NCBI RefSeq assembly: GCF_040939455.1
Contig: NC_134107.1
Location: 8,619,537 to 8,683,536, forward strand
Direction of reading: 5' to 3'
Length of the DNA stretch: 64,000 nucleotides
DNA from: Microcebus murinus
Taxonomy: Eukaryota; Chordata; Mammalia; Primates; Cheirogaleidae
The notes under the pieces were generated by a model. It was not told the DNA's origin, did not search any database, and was given only the letters and a program-made list of their open reading frames with translations. A program made the translations under genes and the position numbers. Positions 22,691-32,445 of the stretch are shown one piece after another; the stretch's first letter is position 1; every line of letters begins with the position of its first letter.

Positions 22691-23478
22691 AACTGCCATT
22701 CTTTTGTGCACTGTGTGCGTTCAAGTTGCGTGTCCCTGTGGAGCAAACGCTGACCCCGGGACTGAGGTCAGCGCCCTCAGCTTTTCCTGCGTGAGGGTCC
22801 CTCTGTCAGGTTCCCCCAGGGAAGGGCTGGGACCTCCGCAGGGGCTGGCATGCTCCTAGGAGGTGTCCTTGGCCCGGAAGACAGGCCAGGCTGCAGGGAC
22901 GTGTGGATGGCTCTGCCGTTGCTGTCCTCAAAGTCTTAGCAACGTTGGAGAAAGGGTCCTGCATCTTCACCTTGTGCGGGGCCTGCAGATGATGTGCCTG
23001 GGCTTTGGGCTGTTCCCAGGCCAGTCCTGGCTGCCCTGTGACCGCTTGTGTGCCGGCCCAGGGCTGCTGCCCATCGCAAGAGCAGGGGCTGCCTCTGTGC
23101 CGACCCCCCTGGGTGGGCTGCTGAGCCCCCTGTGCTGAGCTGCACTTGCCCTGGGAGGAATGGACCCTGGGTCCTCGGTCCCGGTGGGGCAGTCGGCAGG
23201 CAAGGCCTGAGGCCTGCTGTGCCCCACCCCGGGTGGGCGGTGCTGCAGAAGACAGGCAGAGGCCCGGCCCCCAGGGCGTCCCTAGACTGTGGAAGGAGAC
23301 AGGAGTCGAGTGCTGAGGACGCAGGGCTCCCGAAAGCCAGGCTAGCAGCTGCTGTCTTCAGAGGGCGGGGAGGAAATGCGCAGAGAGAGCATCAGCCTGG
23401 GAGGTTCTGAGCCCAGTGAGAATGTGGAGGCAGGTGAGCTCCTTGCTGAGTGCAACTCGACTTAAGGATGAAATTACA

Positions 23479-23629
23479 GGGCTGGACGCACCGGCTCAAG
23501 CCTAGATCCCAGCACTCTGGGAGGCTGAGGCAGGAGGATCGCTTGAGGCCAAGAATGAGCTGTGATGATGCCACTGGACTCCAGCCTGGCCGACAGAGCA
23601 AGAACCTGTCTCCAAAAAAAAAAAAAAAA
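23479..23629 (+). repeat. Alu monomer with poly-A tail
   Basis: A single arm, from 'gggctggacgcaccggctcaagcctagatcccagc' to 'gacagagcaagaacctgtctcc', ending in A17. A second A-rich stretch (23651-23690) follows after 'ttcaatgagttatgggcactg', suggesting an A-rich linker or slippage. Confidence 0.88.
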
Positions 23630-24899
23630 TTCAATGAGTTATGGGCACTGAAAAAAAAGAAAAAAAAAAAAAAGAAAGAAAAATACAAGCATCTGGAAGA
23701 AATGCTTCGAGTGCGCCTCCAGGCTTCCCAACGGGACTCCGAAAATGACCCAAGACCAGCAGGGGAGTCTTGTGCACAACCAACTGCTGGATGTCCTCCA
23801 CAGTGGGAGGACCCCCGAAACACTCGGGGGACCCTGATGACCGCTCCACAGGGGACAGCCGAGGAATGTGTGACACACCCTCGGGAGTCGCCACCCCTGC
23901 CCCGACTGCCCAGGAGTCCCCTGAGGCGAGGGGTCAGCACTAGCAGCGATGGAGACGGCCGACTTGCCAGCACGGAGAGCAGACGACGGGTGGGGACCTA
24001 CGCCCCGGGCCCTGTGCAGACAGGCGCTGCACCCACCCGGCCCATCTGGTGCCGAGCGGCCCTGGTGAGGATTCCGTGAACTAACGTCTCCAGTAGCAGG
24101 TCCTTGGCAATGGGAAGCTGTGACCTACTATCAAAGCTTGGAGAAGAGACAGACAAGGTCACACTGTTAAGACCAGCAGAGCCAGAGGGGCACCCAAGCG
24201 CCTAGGCCCCAAGACTGGGTCTCCTGCCACCTGCCGCAGAGCTGCCTGCGGGGCGCTGGACTCCCAAGCACTCAGGGTTCCTGATCTGCCAGATTGGGCC
24301 ACACACCCCGAGGTGCTTGTGACGGCACAGGTGTCAACCTGGATAACCCAGTGGAGGCCAATTTTGACTCAGAAGCAGCAGCTGCATCATGAGGGGTCCC
24401 CCATGAGCGCCCCTACTCTGCCCAGCCAGACATCCCGTCCGACAGTGCCTGCCAGGGGTCAGGGAAGGAGTGGCCTGGGCTGCTGGCCCTGGCACCTGTG
24501 TGGGCCCGGGAAGGGCGGGTCACCCTCTGCATGAGTCGCCTCCCCCACCTTCCCTAGAGCCATGGCATGGCTAGGCGTGCCGTCCCGGTGTTCAGAGGCC
24601 TCTCTGCTGGACCCTTCCTGCCCACACCGTTGGCTAGGGGGAGTGAGGAGCCAAACTCTAGGCCGCCTACTACATGCCAAGTAAATCCATTAGCTTCCAG
24701 TAAGCACCTACTGCATGTAGAGCCTTGCACTTAAGCCACTTACACGCATGGAGACCCAGCATGTAAGTCAGGTGTGGCCCTTCCCTTGAACGCGCTCCAA
24801 ATCCAGAGATGCGGGGCAGTTTCCAAAGCCACGGGGGAAGCCTAGGACTGAGAGGCCCTGGAGCCAGACAGGGCATCGTATTCAGATGGGAAGGCAGGG

Positions 24900-25120
24900 A
24901 GGGCTTCCTGGAGGAGGCCCTGTCTGAGCTGTGTCTTCAGTGAGGGGGTGAAATTAACCTGGCTTATTTAAACTTCACAACAGCCCAGCTAGGTAGATAT
25001 ATGTAGTTGAGGAAACTGAGGCTTGGATAAAAAGAAGTAAGGCCAGAATTGTTTTCATTCATTTAATCATTCCTTTATCCAATAAATGTTACTAACTGCC
25101 TACCAGGTGCTACTTGATGT
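24900..25120 (-). repeat. MIR-like SINE
   Basis: The landmarks 'cttcacaacagcccagctaggtagatat' and 'gttgaggaaactgaggcttgg' are the reverse MIR core; 'tttatccaataaatgttactaactgcctaccaggtgc' follows, which suggests a second adjacent MIR/L2-type piece. Confidence 0.6.
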
Positions 25121-26238
25121 GGCCAAAAGGGCTTCCATCTTCCCTGCAAACCCTCCCCCTCTGCAGTGACAGCCACTACTCCCCAAGTCTCTGTCACCCC
25201 ATGTTTCCCTCACAGAGCCCTGTAATGGGCTCCCTCCCAGCCAACCCCAGCAGAAGGGGCCCTTTCCTCAGCTCAGCCACACCCTGCCCCTCCCAGGATG
25301 GGTGTGGGAGCTTCCTGCCTGCCCCGGCCACTGCCGCAGCACCTCTCCCTCCCTGCCTGTTGAACAAAGTCCACGTGGCCAGGTCTTGGGCATTTCCCCT
25401 GCCGGCCAGCCCACCGGGGACCTGGGTGTAGTTAATGTGGGAGGTCTTGTCCCTGAGAAATCTGGGTGGTCAGGAAATTGGGTGGGGCTTGGGTCCCACT
25501 CAGCCTCTGCAGGGTTCCTTCTCTTGGGTCATGTGGCTAGATCTTCACTGTACGGGGACCACCTCTTGGACCTGGCTCTCAGATCAGAGGCTGTGGCCCC
25601 ACGAAGGAACCCCCTCCTCTTGGGGTCTTCTCTCAGATTCCCATACCTCTACCTCTTTCCCCTCCTGCTGATGGCCCAGCCTCCCTATGGGAAGGAGCCT
25701 GTCGGGGGACTCTGCGGGCTCCTTAGTCCAGCCCCTGGGCGTCCCTGCTGACCCTGTGCTACTGCCGCTGCTTGCCGCCCTTGCTTCAGCCTGTCCTTTC
25801 TAATGTGTGGGCCACCCTTCTCCTGCCTTGGCTCCCAGGTTCTGAGCACAGACCCCAAGTGTCCCTGCCTGCCTTCCACCTCTGCAATTCCCCCGTGGGC
25901 ACCCTGACCCTGTCCTCGCCAAGTGCTCACTCCCCGGCACGCCCTCCCCCCTGCCCCAGCTACCTGCCTACGGGCCCCTCCCTAACCCTCTGCCCAAGCA
26001 CCCCTGCTGGTTGCACCCTGGCCTGTGCTCCCCACTGGCCGTGTGGCCTTGGGCAAGGCTTCTCGCTTCTCTGAGCAGGTCAGTGTGAGCAACACCTGCC
26101 CTGGTTTGCCGCCTCCCTAGAGGCCGGGACCTTTCACAGCACGGGCACAGCTTGGCAGGTACAGTCGTCCCTCTGTATCCGTGGGAGATTGGCTGTAGGC
26201 CCCCCAGGATGCTCAAGTCCCTTATATAAAATGGTGTA

Positions 26239-26567
26239 CACACCTGTAATCCTAGCACTCTGGGAGGCCGAGGCGTATGGGTCGTTTGAACTTAGGAGTT
26301 CAAGACCAGCCTGAGCAAGAGCGAGACCCCGTCTCTACTATAAATAGAAAGAAATTAATTGGCCAACTAAAAATATATAGAAAAAATTAGCCGGGCATGG
26401 TGGTGCATGCCTGTAGTCCCAGCTACTCGGGAGGCTGAGGCAGGAGGATCGCTTGAGCCCAGGAGTTTGAGGTTGCTGTGAGCGAGGCTGACGCCACAGC
26501 ACTCTAGCCCGGCAACAGAGTGAGACTCTGTCTCAAATGAATGAATGAATGAATGAATGAATGAATA
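26239..26567 (+). repeat. Alu, strepsirrhine type, inside the Tigger
   Basis: Sense Alu, slightly 5' truncated ('cacctgtaatcctagcactctggg'), with linker 'gaaattaattggccaactaaaaat' and a tail that has become (TGAA)n, eight units or so at 26536-26567. Flanks 'atggtgta' and 'atagcata' may be the target duplication. Confidence 0.92.
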
Positions 26568-26575
26568 GCATAGTC

Positions 26576-26861
26576 CAGTCCTGTGCCACTTAATGCTGGG
26601 GATATGTTCCGAGAAAGGCATTGTTAGGCAATTTAACCGTTGTGTGAATAACCTAGAGTGCACTTACACCAGCCTAGATGGCAGAACATGCAGCACGTCA
26701 CTACGGAATCCTGTAGGCACAGGCACACGGTGGCAGATAGTTGTGTATCTAAACACACCTCAGCAGAGACACAGTACAGGAAAAGTACGGTATAATCTTA
26801 CAAGACCACTGTCACACATGGCTTCCATCACTGCTGAACCACCCTCACTCAGTGCATGACT
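26576..26861 (+). mobile_element. MER2/Tigger1-type non-autonomous transposon
   Basis: It begins 'cagtcctgtgccacttaatgctggggatatgttccgagaaaggcattgttaggcaa' and ends '...cactcagtgcatgacta', the terminal inverted repeats of MER2 (left CAGTC.TG.G.C.CTTAA). The interior 'tagttgtgtatctaaacacacc' also fits. About 286 bp. It sits at the junction between the Alu and the resumed Tigger. Confidence 0.8.
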
Positions 26862-26905
26862 ATACGTGCATATACCCTACACACATCCTCCTGTATACTC
26901 TAAAT

Positions 26906-27101
26906 CAGGCGTCCTCAAACTACAGCCCTCGGGCCACATGCGGGCCGCTGAGGACATTTATCCAGCCCTCCGGGGGTTTTTGCCGCAGCTGCCTGTCCTG
27001 CTCAGCAGCCGACTCACCCCGGGCCCGCCCACAGCGCGCACTCTCCAACGGTCTGAGGGACAGTGAACTGGCCCCCTGTTTAAAAAGTTTGAGGACCCCT
27101 G
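26906..27101. mobile_element. hAT-type MITE, 196 bp, with intact 8-bp target duplication
   Basis: The ends are near-perfect inverted repeats: CAGGCGTCCTCAAACT at the left and, reverse-complemented, CAGGGGTCCTCAAACT at the right (15 of 16). The flanks are an exact 8-bp duplication, CTCTAAAT, at 26898-26905 and 27102-27109. The duplication and the CAG(G/C)G ends assign it to hAT. The interior is GC-rich (gggccacatgcgggccgc) and non-coding. It resembles hAT families reported as horizontally transferred in tetrapods, but I cannot name the family with certainty. Confidence 0.9.
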
Positions 27102-27199
27102 CTCTAAATCATCTCTAGGTTACTTATAATACCTAACACAGTGTAAATGCTATGTAAATAGTTGCTATACTGTATTAAACAACTGGCTGTTTTTATTGT

Positions 27200-27332
27200 A
27201 TTGTTATTTATTTACTTATTTATTTTTGAGATGAGGGTCTTACTGAACTGGTCTCGAACTCCTGGCCTCAAGTGATCCTCTCACCTCAGCCTCCTGAGTA
27301 GCTGGGATAACAGGCGTGTGCCACCATGCCAG
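27200..27332 (-). repeat. Alu fragment, internally deleted
   Basis: Antisense Alu pieces: 'gagatgagggtcttactgaactggtctcgaactcctggcctcaag' fused to 'cctcagcctcctgagtagctgggataacaggcgtgtgccaccatgcc'. The order shows a deletion. It lies in the distal part of the interrupted Tigger. Confidence 0.8.
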
Positions 27333-27424
27333 GTGTATTGTTTTTATTTTTTTGTCAAGTATTTTTGATCTGGGGTTGGTTGAATCCCTGGATATGGAAC
27401 CTGCAGATACAGAGGGTCAAACTG

Positions 27425-27533
27425 GGGTGGGGAACCTGGGGCCTTAAGGCCATCTGTGACCTTCTAGGTCCGTGAGTGAGTGTGGCCTTTTGACAGAATC
27501 CCAACTTTATAGAACAAATCCTTTTATTAAAAG
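27425..27533 (+). mobile_element. Half of a palindromic DNA-transposon MITE
   Basis: The text 'ggaacctggggccttaaggccatctgtgaccttctaggtcc' then 'ggccttttgacagaatcccaactttatagaacaaatccttttattaaaagg' is one arm of a known long-palindrome MITE, cut at its self-complementary centre (CCTTTTATTAAAAGG). The other arm is missing. It abuts the Tigger end. Confidence 0.5.
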
Positions 27534-28656
27534 GGGTGCAAGCAGAGAAAGATGGAGCTTTTCTTGCCTTCTCTGGTGCTTACAAAAGAACAATCTTGAA
27601 GTGAGGAGGCCGCAGGTCCCCCACCCCTAAGTGGGGGTGATGCTGCTGTTCTGGAACTAAGGGCAACGCATTCCTTCTAGAGAATCTCCTCCAGAGACAG
27701 GCTCTGCTGGGGGGCGGCGGGTGCACTCGCCCAGGGACCCAGCGCCCAGGCCCAGCGAGGTGGGGGCGGCCGACTGCAGGCTGCGCAAGGGTGGGGCTGG
27801 GGGTGCAGAAGGACGCTGAGCTGCCGGAAGGCAGCCAGGTGCCCACCTCGGCAGGTCCTACCCCCATTCCCTCCATCCCCAGGGGCCCAGCCCTGCCACT
27901 TTTCCCCGGGGGTCTGGGGAAGCCACACGGTAGCCATGCTGTGTCCTCTTTGAGCAGGAGTGCCTGTCCCTGACCACGCCAGCGCCACTGGAGCCAGCGT
28001 GGGAGACACCTGCCTCTCCAGTGCCCCAAACCTCACCTTGGGGTCTCGGTGCTGGTTTCCCTCGCTGACAGCTCGGCCCAAGAGCTCACGCCTCAGTCCT
28101 CTCTGTCCCGGGAGTGAAGTGGCTGTTTAGCTTACTGTCTGTCACCTCGCGTTTCCCAGGGGCCGCAGCGCGGGCACATACCTGGCGCTCTGCAAAGGCG
28201 CACCCCAGGTGTGCGGGTCTGCAGCAGCCTCAGCTCCCGCTTCCGTCGCCTGTCCCCGGAGGCTGGCCCGGTGTGTCCTTTCCCCGCCGGCTGCTCCTAA
28301 CTTCTGCCCCGGTGTCGGTTTCCACGGGCCCCGAAAGGCGCTGCGAATCCATGTGGAGATAAAGTCGGTTATTAGTGGGGAGGCACAAGGTGGGCTATCT
28401 TGGTGTCCCCGACAGGCGGGGGCGCGGAAGGGGGAGCCCAGACGGGCATTAGGAAGCTGGTGTGTGAATCCTGCCCCCCAAGACAAAAGGGGTGCCCCCT
28501 TCCCCTCGACAAGCGCATTTATCTTTCTTCTAACTAGTGGATCACAGATAGGGACACTCAGGGACTCCTCATCTTGAACTCCCACTTCTGGCGCAGCCAC
28601 CCGATTATTCGGGTAAAGGGGCCACGACCAGCGACCCCTCTCACAAAATCCAGCTG
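27534..28656. other. Intergenic sequence upstream of the tRNA gene
   Basis: GC-rich, no recognised repeat or gene. Open frames on both strands around 27580-28675 have no known domain. Confidence 0.6.
28645..28648 (-). terminator. Pol III TTTT terminator of the tRNA-Ala gene
   Basis: On the minus strand TTTT follows the tRNA 3' end by about 9 nt, the usual RNA polymerase III stop. Four Ts is the minimal efficient length. Confidence 0.7.
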
Positions 28657-28729
28657 TGGAGAATGCGGGCATCAATCCCGCTACCTCTCACATGCTAAGC
28701 GAGCGCTCTACCATTTGAGCTAATTCCCC
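28657..28729 (-). tRNA. tRNA-Ala (anticodon AGC)
   Basis: The reverse strand folds as a full 73-nt cloverleaf. Acceptor stem GGGGAAT pairs with ATTCTCC and includes the G3:U70 pair that marks alanine tRNA; the discriminator is A. The D arm is GCTC/GAGC, the anticodon stem CTCGC/GTGAG with one G-U pair, the loop TTAGCAT with AGC (28694-28696), and the T stem GCGGG/CCCGC. A-box TAGCTCAAATGG is good. The B-box reads GGATTGATGCC, with T at the normally near-invariant C56. A TTTT terminator lies 9 nt downstream (28645-28648 on the + strand). No intron. It may be weakened or decaying; it has no SINE body or A tail. Confidence 0.93.
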
Positions 28730-28829
28730 AGCTAGGGCCCACTTCCGCCGCCAGCACGCATTGTGGCACACGTCATCACCGGTTTCCTCGAGGCCCTCCG
28801 CTCCGCCAGGCCGGCCGTCCCGCTACCCC

Positions 28830-29240
28830 ATTGGTTTCCTTGCAGCTCCGGCTCCATGGCCATGATTGGTTTGGCTCAATATAGCTTAAAAAGCATTGGC
28901 CACTTGGATTGGTGGTCTGAAGCGTCCGTCAAGCAGACGCCCTGCTGTTGCTACGGTGTAGGGGGACCCAACTAGGTTTCTCCCGGTTTCTGATTTGTTT
29001 CTCAGTCTCCGGGTCCTAGAGGTTCCGGATCCTTCAAGTCCATGGGAAAAGAACGCGCCCCTCGCGCTTGACTGACTAGGCCTGTGAGCCAATCGGAGTG
29101 TATGCAAGGGAGCCGCTGGGCGATCCAATAGGTTGCAGGGGGCGAACGAGGGAGTCCAATGAGCGTGGCGCTGGGGGCAGGGGCGGGTCACGATTGGCTG
29201 CGAGGTGGCCGGAGGGAGGGGGGAAGAACTCAAGGCCTGC
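28830..29240 (+). promoter_or_regulatory. PPP6R3: CpG-island promoter with eight CCAAT boxes
   Basis: CCAAT pentamers occur at 28830, 28865, 28895 and 28908 (all as ATTGG), 29089, 29125 and 29156 (as CCAAT) and 29193 (ATTGG). A GC box, GGGGCGGG, is at 29179-29187. No TATA box stands at a useful distance. This is the make-up of an NF-Y/Sp1-driven housekeeping promoter. By synteny it serves PPP6R3, whose product is a regulatory subunit of protein phosphatase 6. A divergent transcript is also possible because CCAAT arrays work in both directions. Confidence 0.75.
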
Positions 29241-29335
29241 TTGATACGTCCGCCATTTTGGGCGCTTGGCTGATGGTGTCGGTGAGCGCGTTTCCCGCCT
29301 GAGCGCAACTAGCGGCGGGTTGTGGGCACCTTCAG
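29240..29335 (+). other. PPP6R3: Putative PPP6R3 non-coding first exon
   Basis: The assignment is by synteny (LRP5 is followed by PPP6R3 on the same strand in primates) and by the promoter just upstream. A strong donor, TTCAG|GTAATG, lies at 29335/29336; another candidate, GTCG|GTGAGC, lies at 29281/29282. The only in-region ATGs give short or intron-crossing frames, so the exon is taken as 5'UTR. The start is an estimate. Confidence 0.6.
29245..29261 (+). promoter_or_regulatory. PPP6R3: YY1-like site at the probable start region
   Basis: The string gtccgccattttgggc matches the reverse of the YY1 consensus AANATGGCGGC. In housekeeping promoters such sites sit just downstream of the start, so transcription probably begins near 29240. 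Confidence 0.6.
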
Positions 29336-30494
29336 GTAATGAGGGGGGCGGCGGGGCAGGCCGCAGCGCGGGGTGCGCCGGGCGCGCGGGCGGGCGGGCG
29401 GGCGGGCGGCGGGGCCGCTCCGCCTGGGCCTCGGCGGCGCGGGGAGAGAGCGTCCCGTCCCCTCTCCCCTCCCCCCCGGAATTCGCTGCTCCGCGGGCCC
29501 GGGAGGCGCGGCGCCCTGTCCCTCCCGGCCGCTCCCCGCTCGCTCCTGTCAGCTCGGGGCCCGGCGGCCCGGGCGCCGGCGGCGGGATGCGGCCCGGGCG
29601 GCGAACTTTGCTCCGCGCTGACGTCCGCGGCCTTGCTTGGCGGCGGGGCGGGCCGGCGAGACGCGCCCCTGCCCGGGCTCCGGCTCCAGCCTTTCCGCCC
29701 CGCCAGCCGCAGCCCGCGGCGTCGCCCACCGCCCCGGCTCGGGCTCCGGCCCCGCTCCCGCCGGGCCTCCTGGCGGCCGGCTCCCGGACAACTTCTCTGG
29801 GGCCTCGGGGAGCGTATCAAGTTGAGGCAGCAACTCGTAGAGGTTCCTGAAGGCCATTGTTGGACTCTTCTCCGGGAAACAAGTTTTGTGGGTTTCTGTT
29901 AATTCGCCGCAGAGTCATCAGAATACGCACAAACCAGTTCGGAGTCTTTCAGTAGCCTGCCCGGTGATCTTTTCAACTCCGGTGCTGTGCCTCGGACGTA
30001 GACTTGGGCTCAAATGCTGCCTCCCCGGTGTACTGGAGCCAGAGAGGTGGTCCTTCGTGGGGCTTAAAGTACCTCCCTCTTAAAGAAGCCCGTTCTCTCT
30101 TAACTTGGAGGTGTTTCTTCCTGAGGGCTTGCTTGCTTTCACCACATCTTGGGCTTTCAGTTGTAGGTGGACGGAACGAGTCCTTGGCTGTATCTCCTGC
30201 CCTAACGTTTCAACCTCATGCCTTAAAATGTCATTTTTCTTGTACTTAACATTTTCTCTGTGGGGAGGGATGTTTTGCGTTTATGGGAGAGTGGGCCTGG
30301 TAGTTGTTTCCTTTCATTCTCACAGCACTTGTTAATGTTGATACTGTTCCACTTTTAGAGTGTGAAGTTTACTTTGATTTTGTCTTCAAGGTCATGTTGT
30401 AGATAGGCATCAATAGGGACTCCAGATTTCCAGCCATTGAAATGTGCCTCAGCAAATGTGTGATACCTAGTTTGTGGTGGTGGTTGAGTTTTCT

Positions 30495-30705
30495 TTACTC
30501 TGGAGTTAAAACTGCCTGGATTCAGATCTTGACTTGACCACTTTCTAGCTCTGTGACCTTGGGCAAGTTAGTCTGTTTCCTCTGTAATATGGGAATCATA
30601 ATAGCGTCTACCCCGTAAATTTGTTAGGACAAATGAGTTAATGCATGTAAAGCAGATAGAACCGTGCTTGGCACATAGAAACAGCTTAGTAATTAGTGGC
30701 TATTG
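30495..30705 (+). repeat. MIR SINE
   Basis: A near-complete MIR: 'gcctggattcagatcttgac...ctagctctgtgaccttgggcaagttag...ctgtaatatgggaatcataatagcg...ttaatgcatgtaaagcagatagaaccgtgcttggcacatag'. Confidence 0.9.
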
Positions 30706-31772
30706 TTACTAATTTAAATTCGATTTTTAAGTGTTTGGATACTATTGAGAAGTCAAATGAGTGTTTAAGCCCTGTGTCTTGGTGACTTTTTAGAAAGCTT
30801 TGTGTATTTAAGAGTTACTTGGGCTGATAAAGTGAACTGGAAATTATTTTTTCAGGAGTAAAGTTGTTGAATATTCATTTAATTACATACATTTGATAGA
30901 GTAATTAATTAGTGGTGTTACCTCAGAATGTTTTGTTTAAACGAGGTTAAATACAGAAAAGTCCATCAGGACTCTGTTAAGTAGGACTCTGTTACTCATG
31001 TACTTTTGGCTACTACTTCATGGGTTTGATTGGCCCCCAAATCCATAACTTGAGGGTTTCTTAGTGTACTCCTGGTTGTTATTGAAGATTGAAAGGATAC
31101 TGTGTATTTTGATATACTTCAGCAAAGATAGTTTGGGAAATAGCTGTTGTCCTGGATGAATGCTTTGGAAGCTATTCTGCACTTCATTATGTCTGGTCAG
31201 GGAGTCTGGAATATTTAACAAAATGCTATTCACTCATACATAAATGCAGTCTTTTAAGGCCTACCCTGTGCTGTTCGCCATGGTTCATGAAACCATGCTT
31301 GCGCTTCCCTTGGTATTACTGTATTTGCTTGGGACTTGGCTTGCTTTGTTGCTCTGGGGAAGTGTATTTTGACAGACTTAGTCTTATGTAGAAATAAGCA
31401 TCTTGCTGGTGGAACTTAAGGACGGGAAGAAGATCGTTTTGGATTTAGAAGACTTTAACTTTTGTGTAAAGTATGGAAAACCAAATTAAATGAACAAAAA
31501 ATTGGTATTTTCAATCAACTAATTGAGAATTTGAGAGTCAGCCTGTAGCTAAGCAGAAAATGAATATTAATAAAATTAAGATAGGGTGAGGTTGCTTAGT
31601 TTTTTAAGTTAAGTTTTTGCATCTATTTGGTATAAAGATAAATGTGATAATGTCCTTATTACAAGCAAGCATCTCTTCCTTAAAACAGTGTTTGTCAGGA
31701 TCAGTATTCAGTTTGTTTCTAGGATAAACTTGTATCTTGCTGTTTTATGTTTTTGGTATTTGAGAGGCAGCT

Positions 31773-31774
<2 letters not shown>

Positions 31775-31822
<48 letters not shown>
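31775..31822. repeat. (TG)n microsatellite
   Basis: An uninterrupted dinucleotide run of about 24 TG units. Confidence 0.97.
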
Positions 31823-31823
<1 letters not shown>

Positions 31824-32086
31824 TGGTCTAAAGTTTTTACAATATTTTTCTACACTTAAGAAGAGTAAATGATAGTGAGAGTGAAGCTCCTCTGTCTGTT
31901 CAACTAAAGCTCTGTGTTGAGTTTATTATAAAAAGCACAAGAGTCTGCTTTGGTCCTTATGAGTCAAGATCTAAGCCCCATTGGCTAAGTAGTGTTAGCT
32001 AGTTTTTCTCAGGATGTGCTGAAAAATAGACCAGGCCTCTTGGCTTTAAGCAGTGTTCATATTTCTTCCCTTTCTTTCTTTCTTTC

Positions 32087-32396
32087 TTTTTTTTTTTTTA
32101 AGAGACACAGTCTAACTCTGTCACCCAGGCTGGAGTGCAGTGGTAATCATACCTCACTGCAGCCTTGAACTCCTGGGCTCAGGTGATCCTGCTGCCTCAG
32201 CCTGAGTAGCTGGGATTAAAGCTACAGCATGTGCCACCACACCCACCATACTCTAAAATAATATTTTTTATTGTTTTTAGAGATGTGCTCACACTGCATT
32301 GCCCAGGCTAGTCTTGAACTCCAAGTCTCAAGCAGTCCTCCTGTCTTTGGCCTCCAGAGTTGCTGAGATTACAGGCGTGAGCCACCACATCTGGCT
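32087..32396 (-). repeat. Alu, old dimeric (J-like)
   Basis: Antisense dimer without the strepsirrhine linker: the linker reads 'ataatattttttattgtttttagag'. It is preceded by a (CTTT)n tract at 32068-32090 which is its expanded tail. Confidence 0.9.
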
Positions 32397-32445
32397 TTCT
32401 TTCTTAACAGAACTTCAAATGATTCGGTTTTGATTTATTCTAGAT

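Larger units (their letters stand above)
22691..26161. other. Intergenic region between LRP5 and the next gene, proximal part
   Basis: GC-rich, no supported gene. Contains an Alu monomer with an A-rich tail (23479-23690) and a MIR-like stretch (about 24900-25120). Open frames here are short or GC-driven, without recognisable domains or splice context. Confidence 0.75.
26162..27424 (+). mobile_element. Tigger (pogo-type) DNA transposon, interrupted by four later insertions
   Basis: The left end 'cagtcgtccctctgtatccgtgggagattgg' follows a TA at 26160-26161. The body continues 'atgctcaagtcccttatataaaatggtgta', resumes at about 26863 ('tgcatataccctacacacatcc'), again at 27110 ('catctctaggttacttataatacc') and ends with 'ggttggttgaatccctggatatgg...gagggtcaaactg'. 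Its pieces are separated by an Alu, a MER2-like element, a hAT element and an antisense Alu. It is non-autonomous; no transposase frame is seen. The right TA is not preserved. Confidence 0.8.
29230..29800. other. CpG island
   Basis: Extremely GC-rich with dense CpG, including a (GGGC)n run at about 29388-29406. It covers the putative first exon and the start of intron 1. Long open frames on both strands here (up to about 217 codons) are Ala/Pro/Arg-rich artefacts of composition. Confidence 0.92.

Noticed and set aside
26536..26567. (TGAA)n run as a regulatory repeat or CRISPR-like array
   Set aside because: It is the mutated tail of an Alu; no spacers, no array.
22691..28600. An additional gene between LRP5 and the CpG island
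   Set aside because: No exon with splice sites and known domain found; open frames are short and composition-driven.
28142..28675. 177-codon minus frame overlapping the tRNA gene
   Set aside because: It overlaps the tRNA and GC-rich intergenic sequence, no domain, no splice or promoter context.
29266..29450. An ATG (29272) as the PPP6R3 start codon
   Set aside because: The frame runs across a strong splice donor into intron-like CpG island sequence; no match to a phosphatase-regulator protein.
29076..29902. Several 100-217-codon frames in the CpG island, both strands
   Set aside because: Ala/Pro/Arg/Gly-rich translations that mirror each other; typical artefacts of CpG islands with few stop codons.
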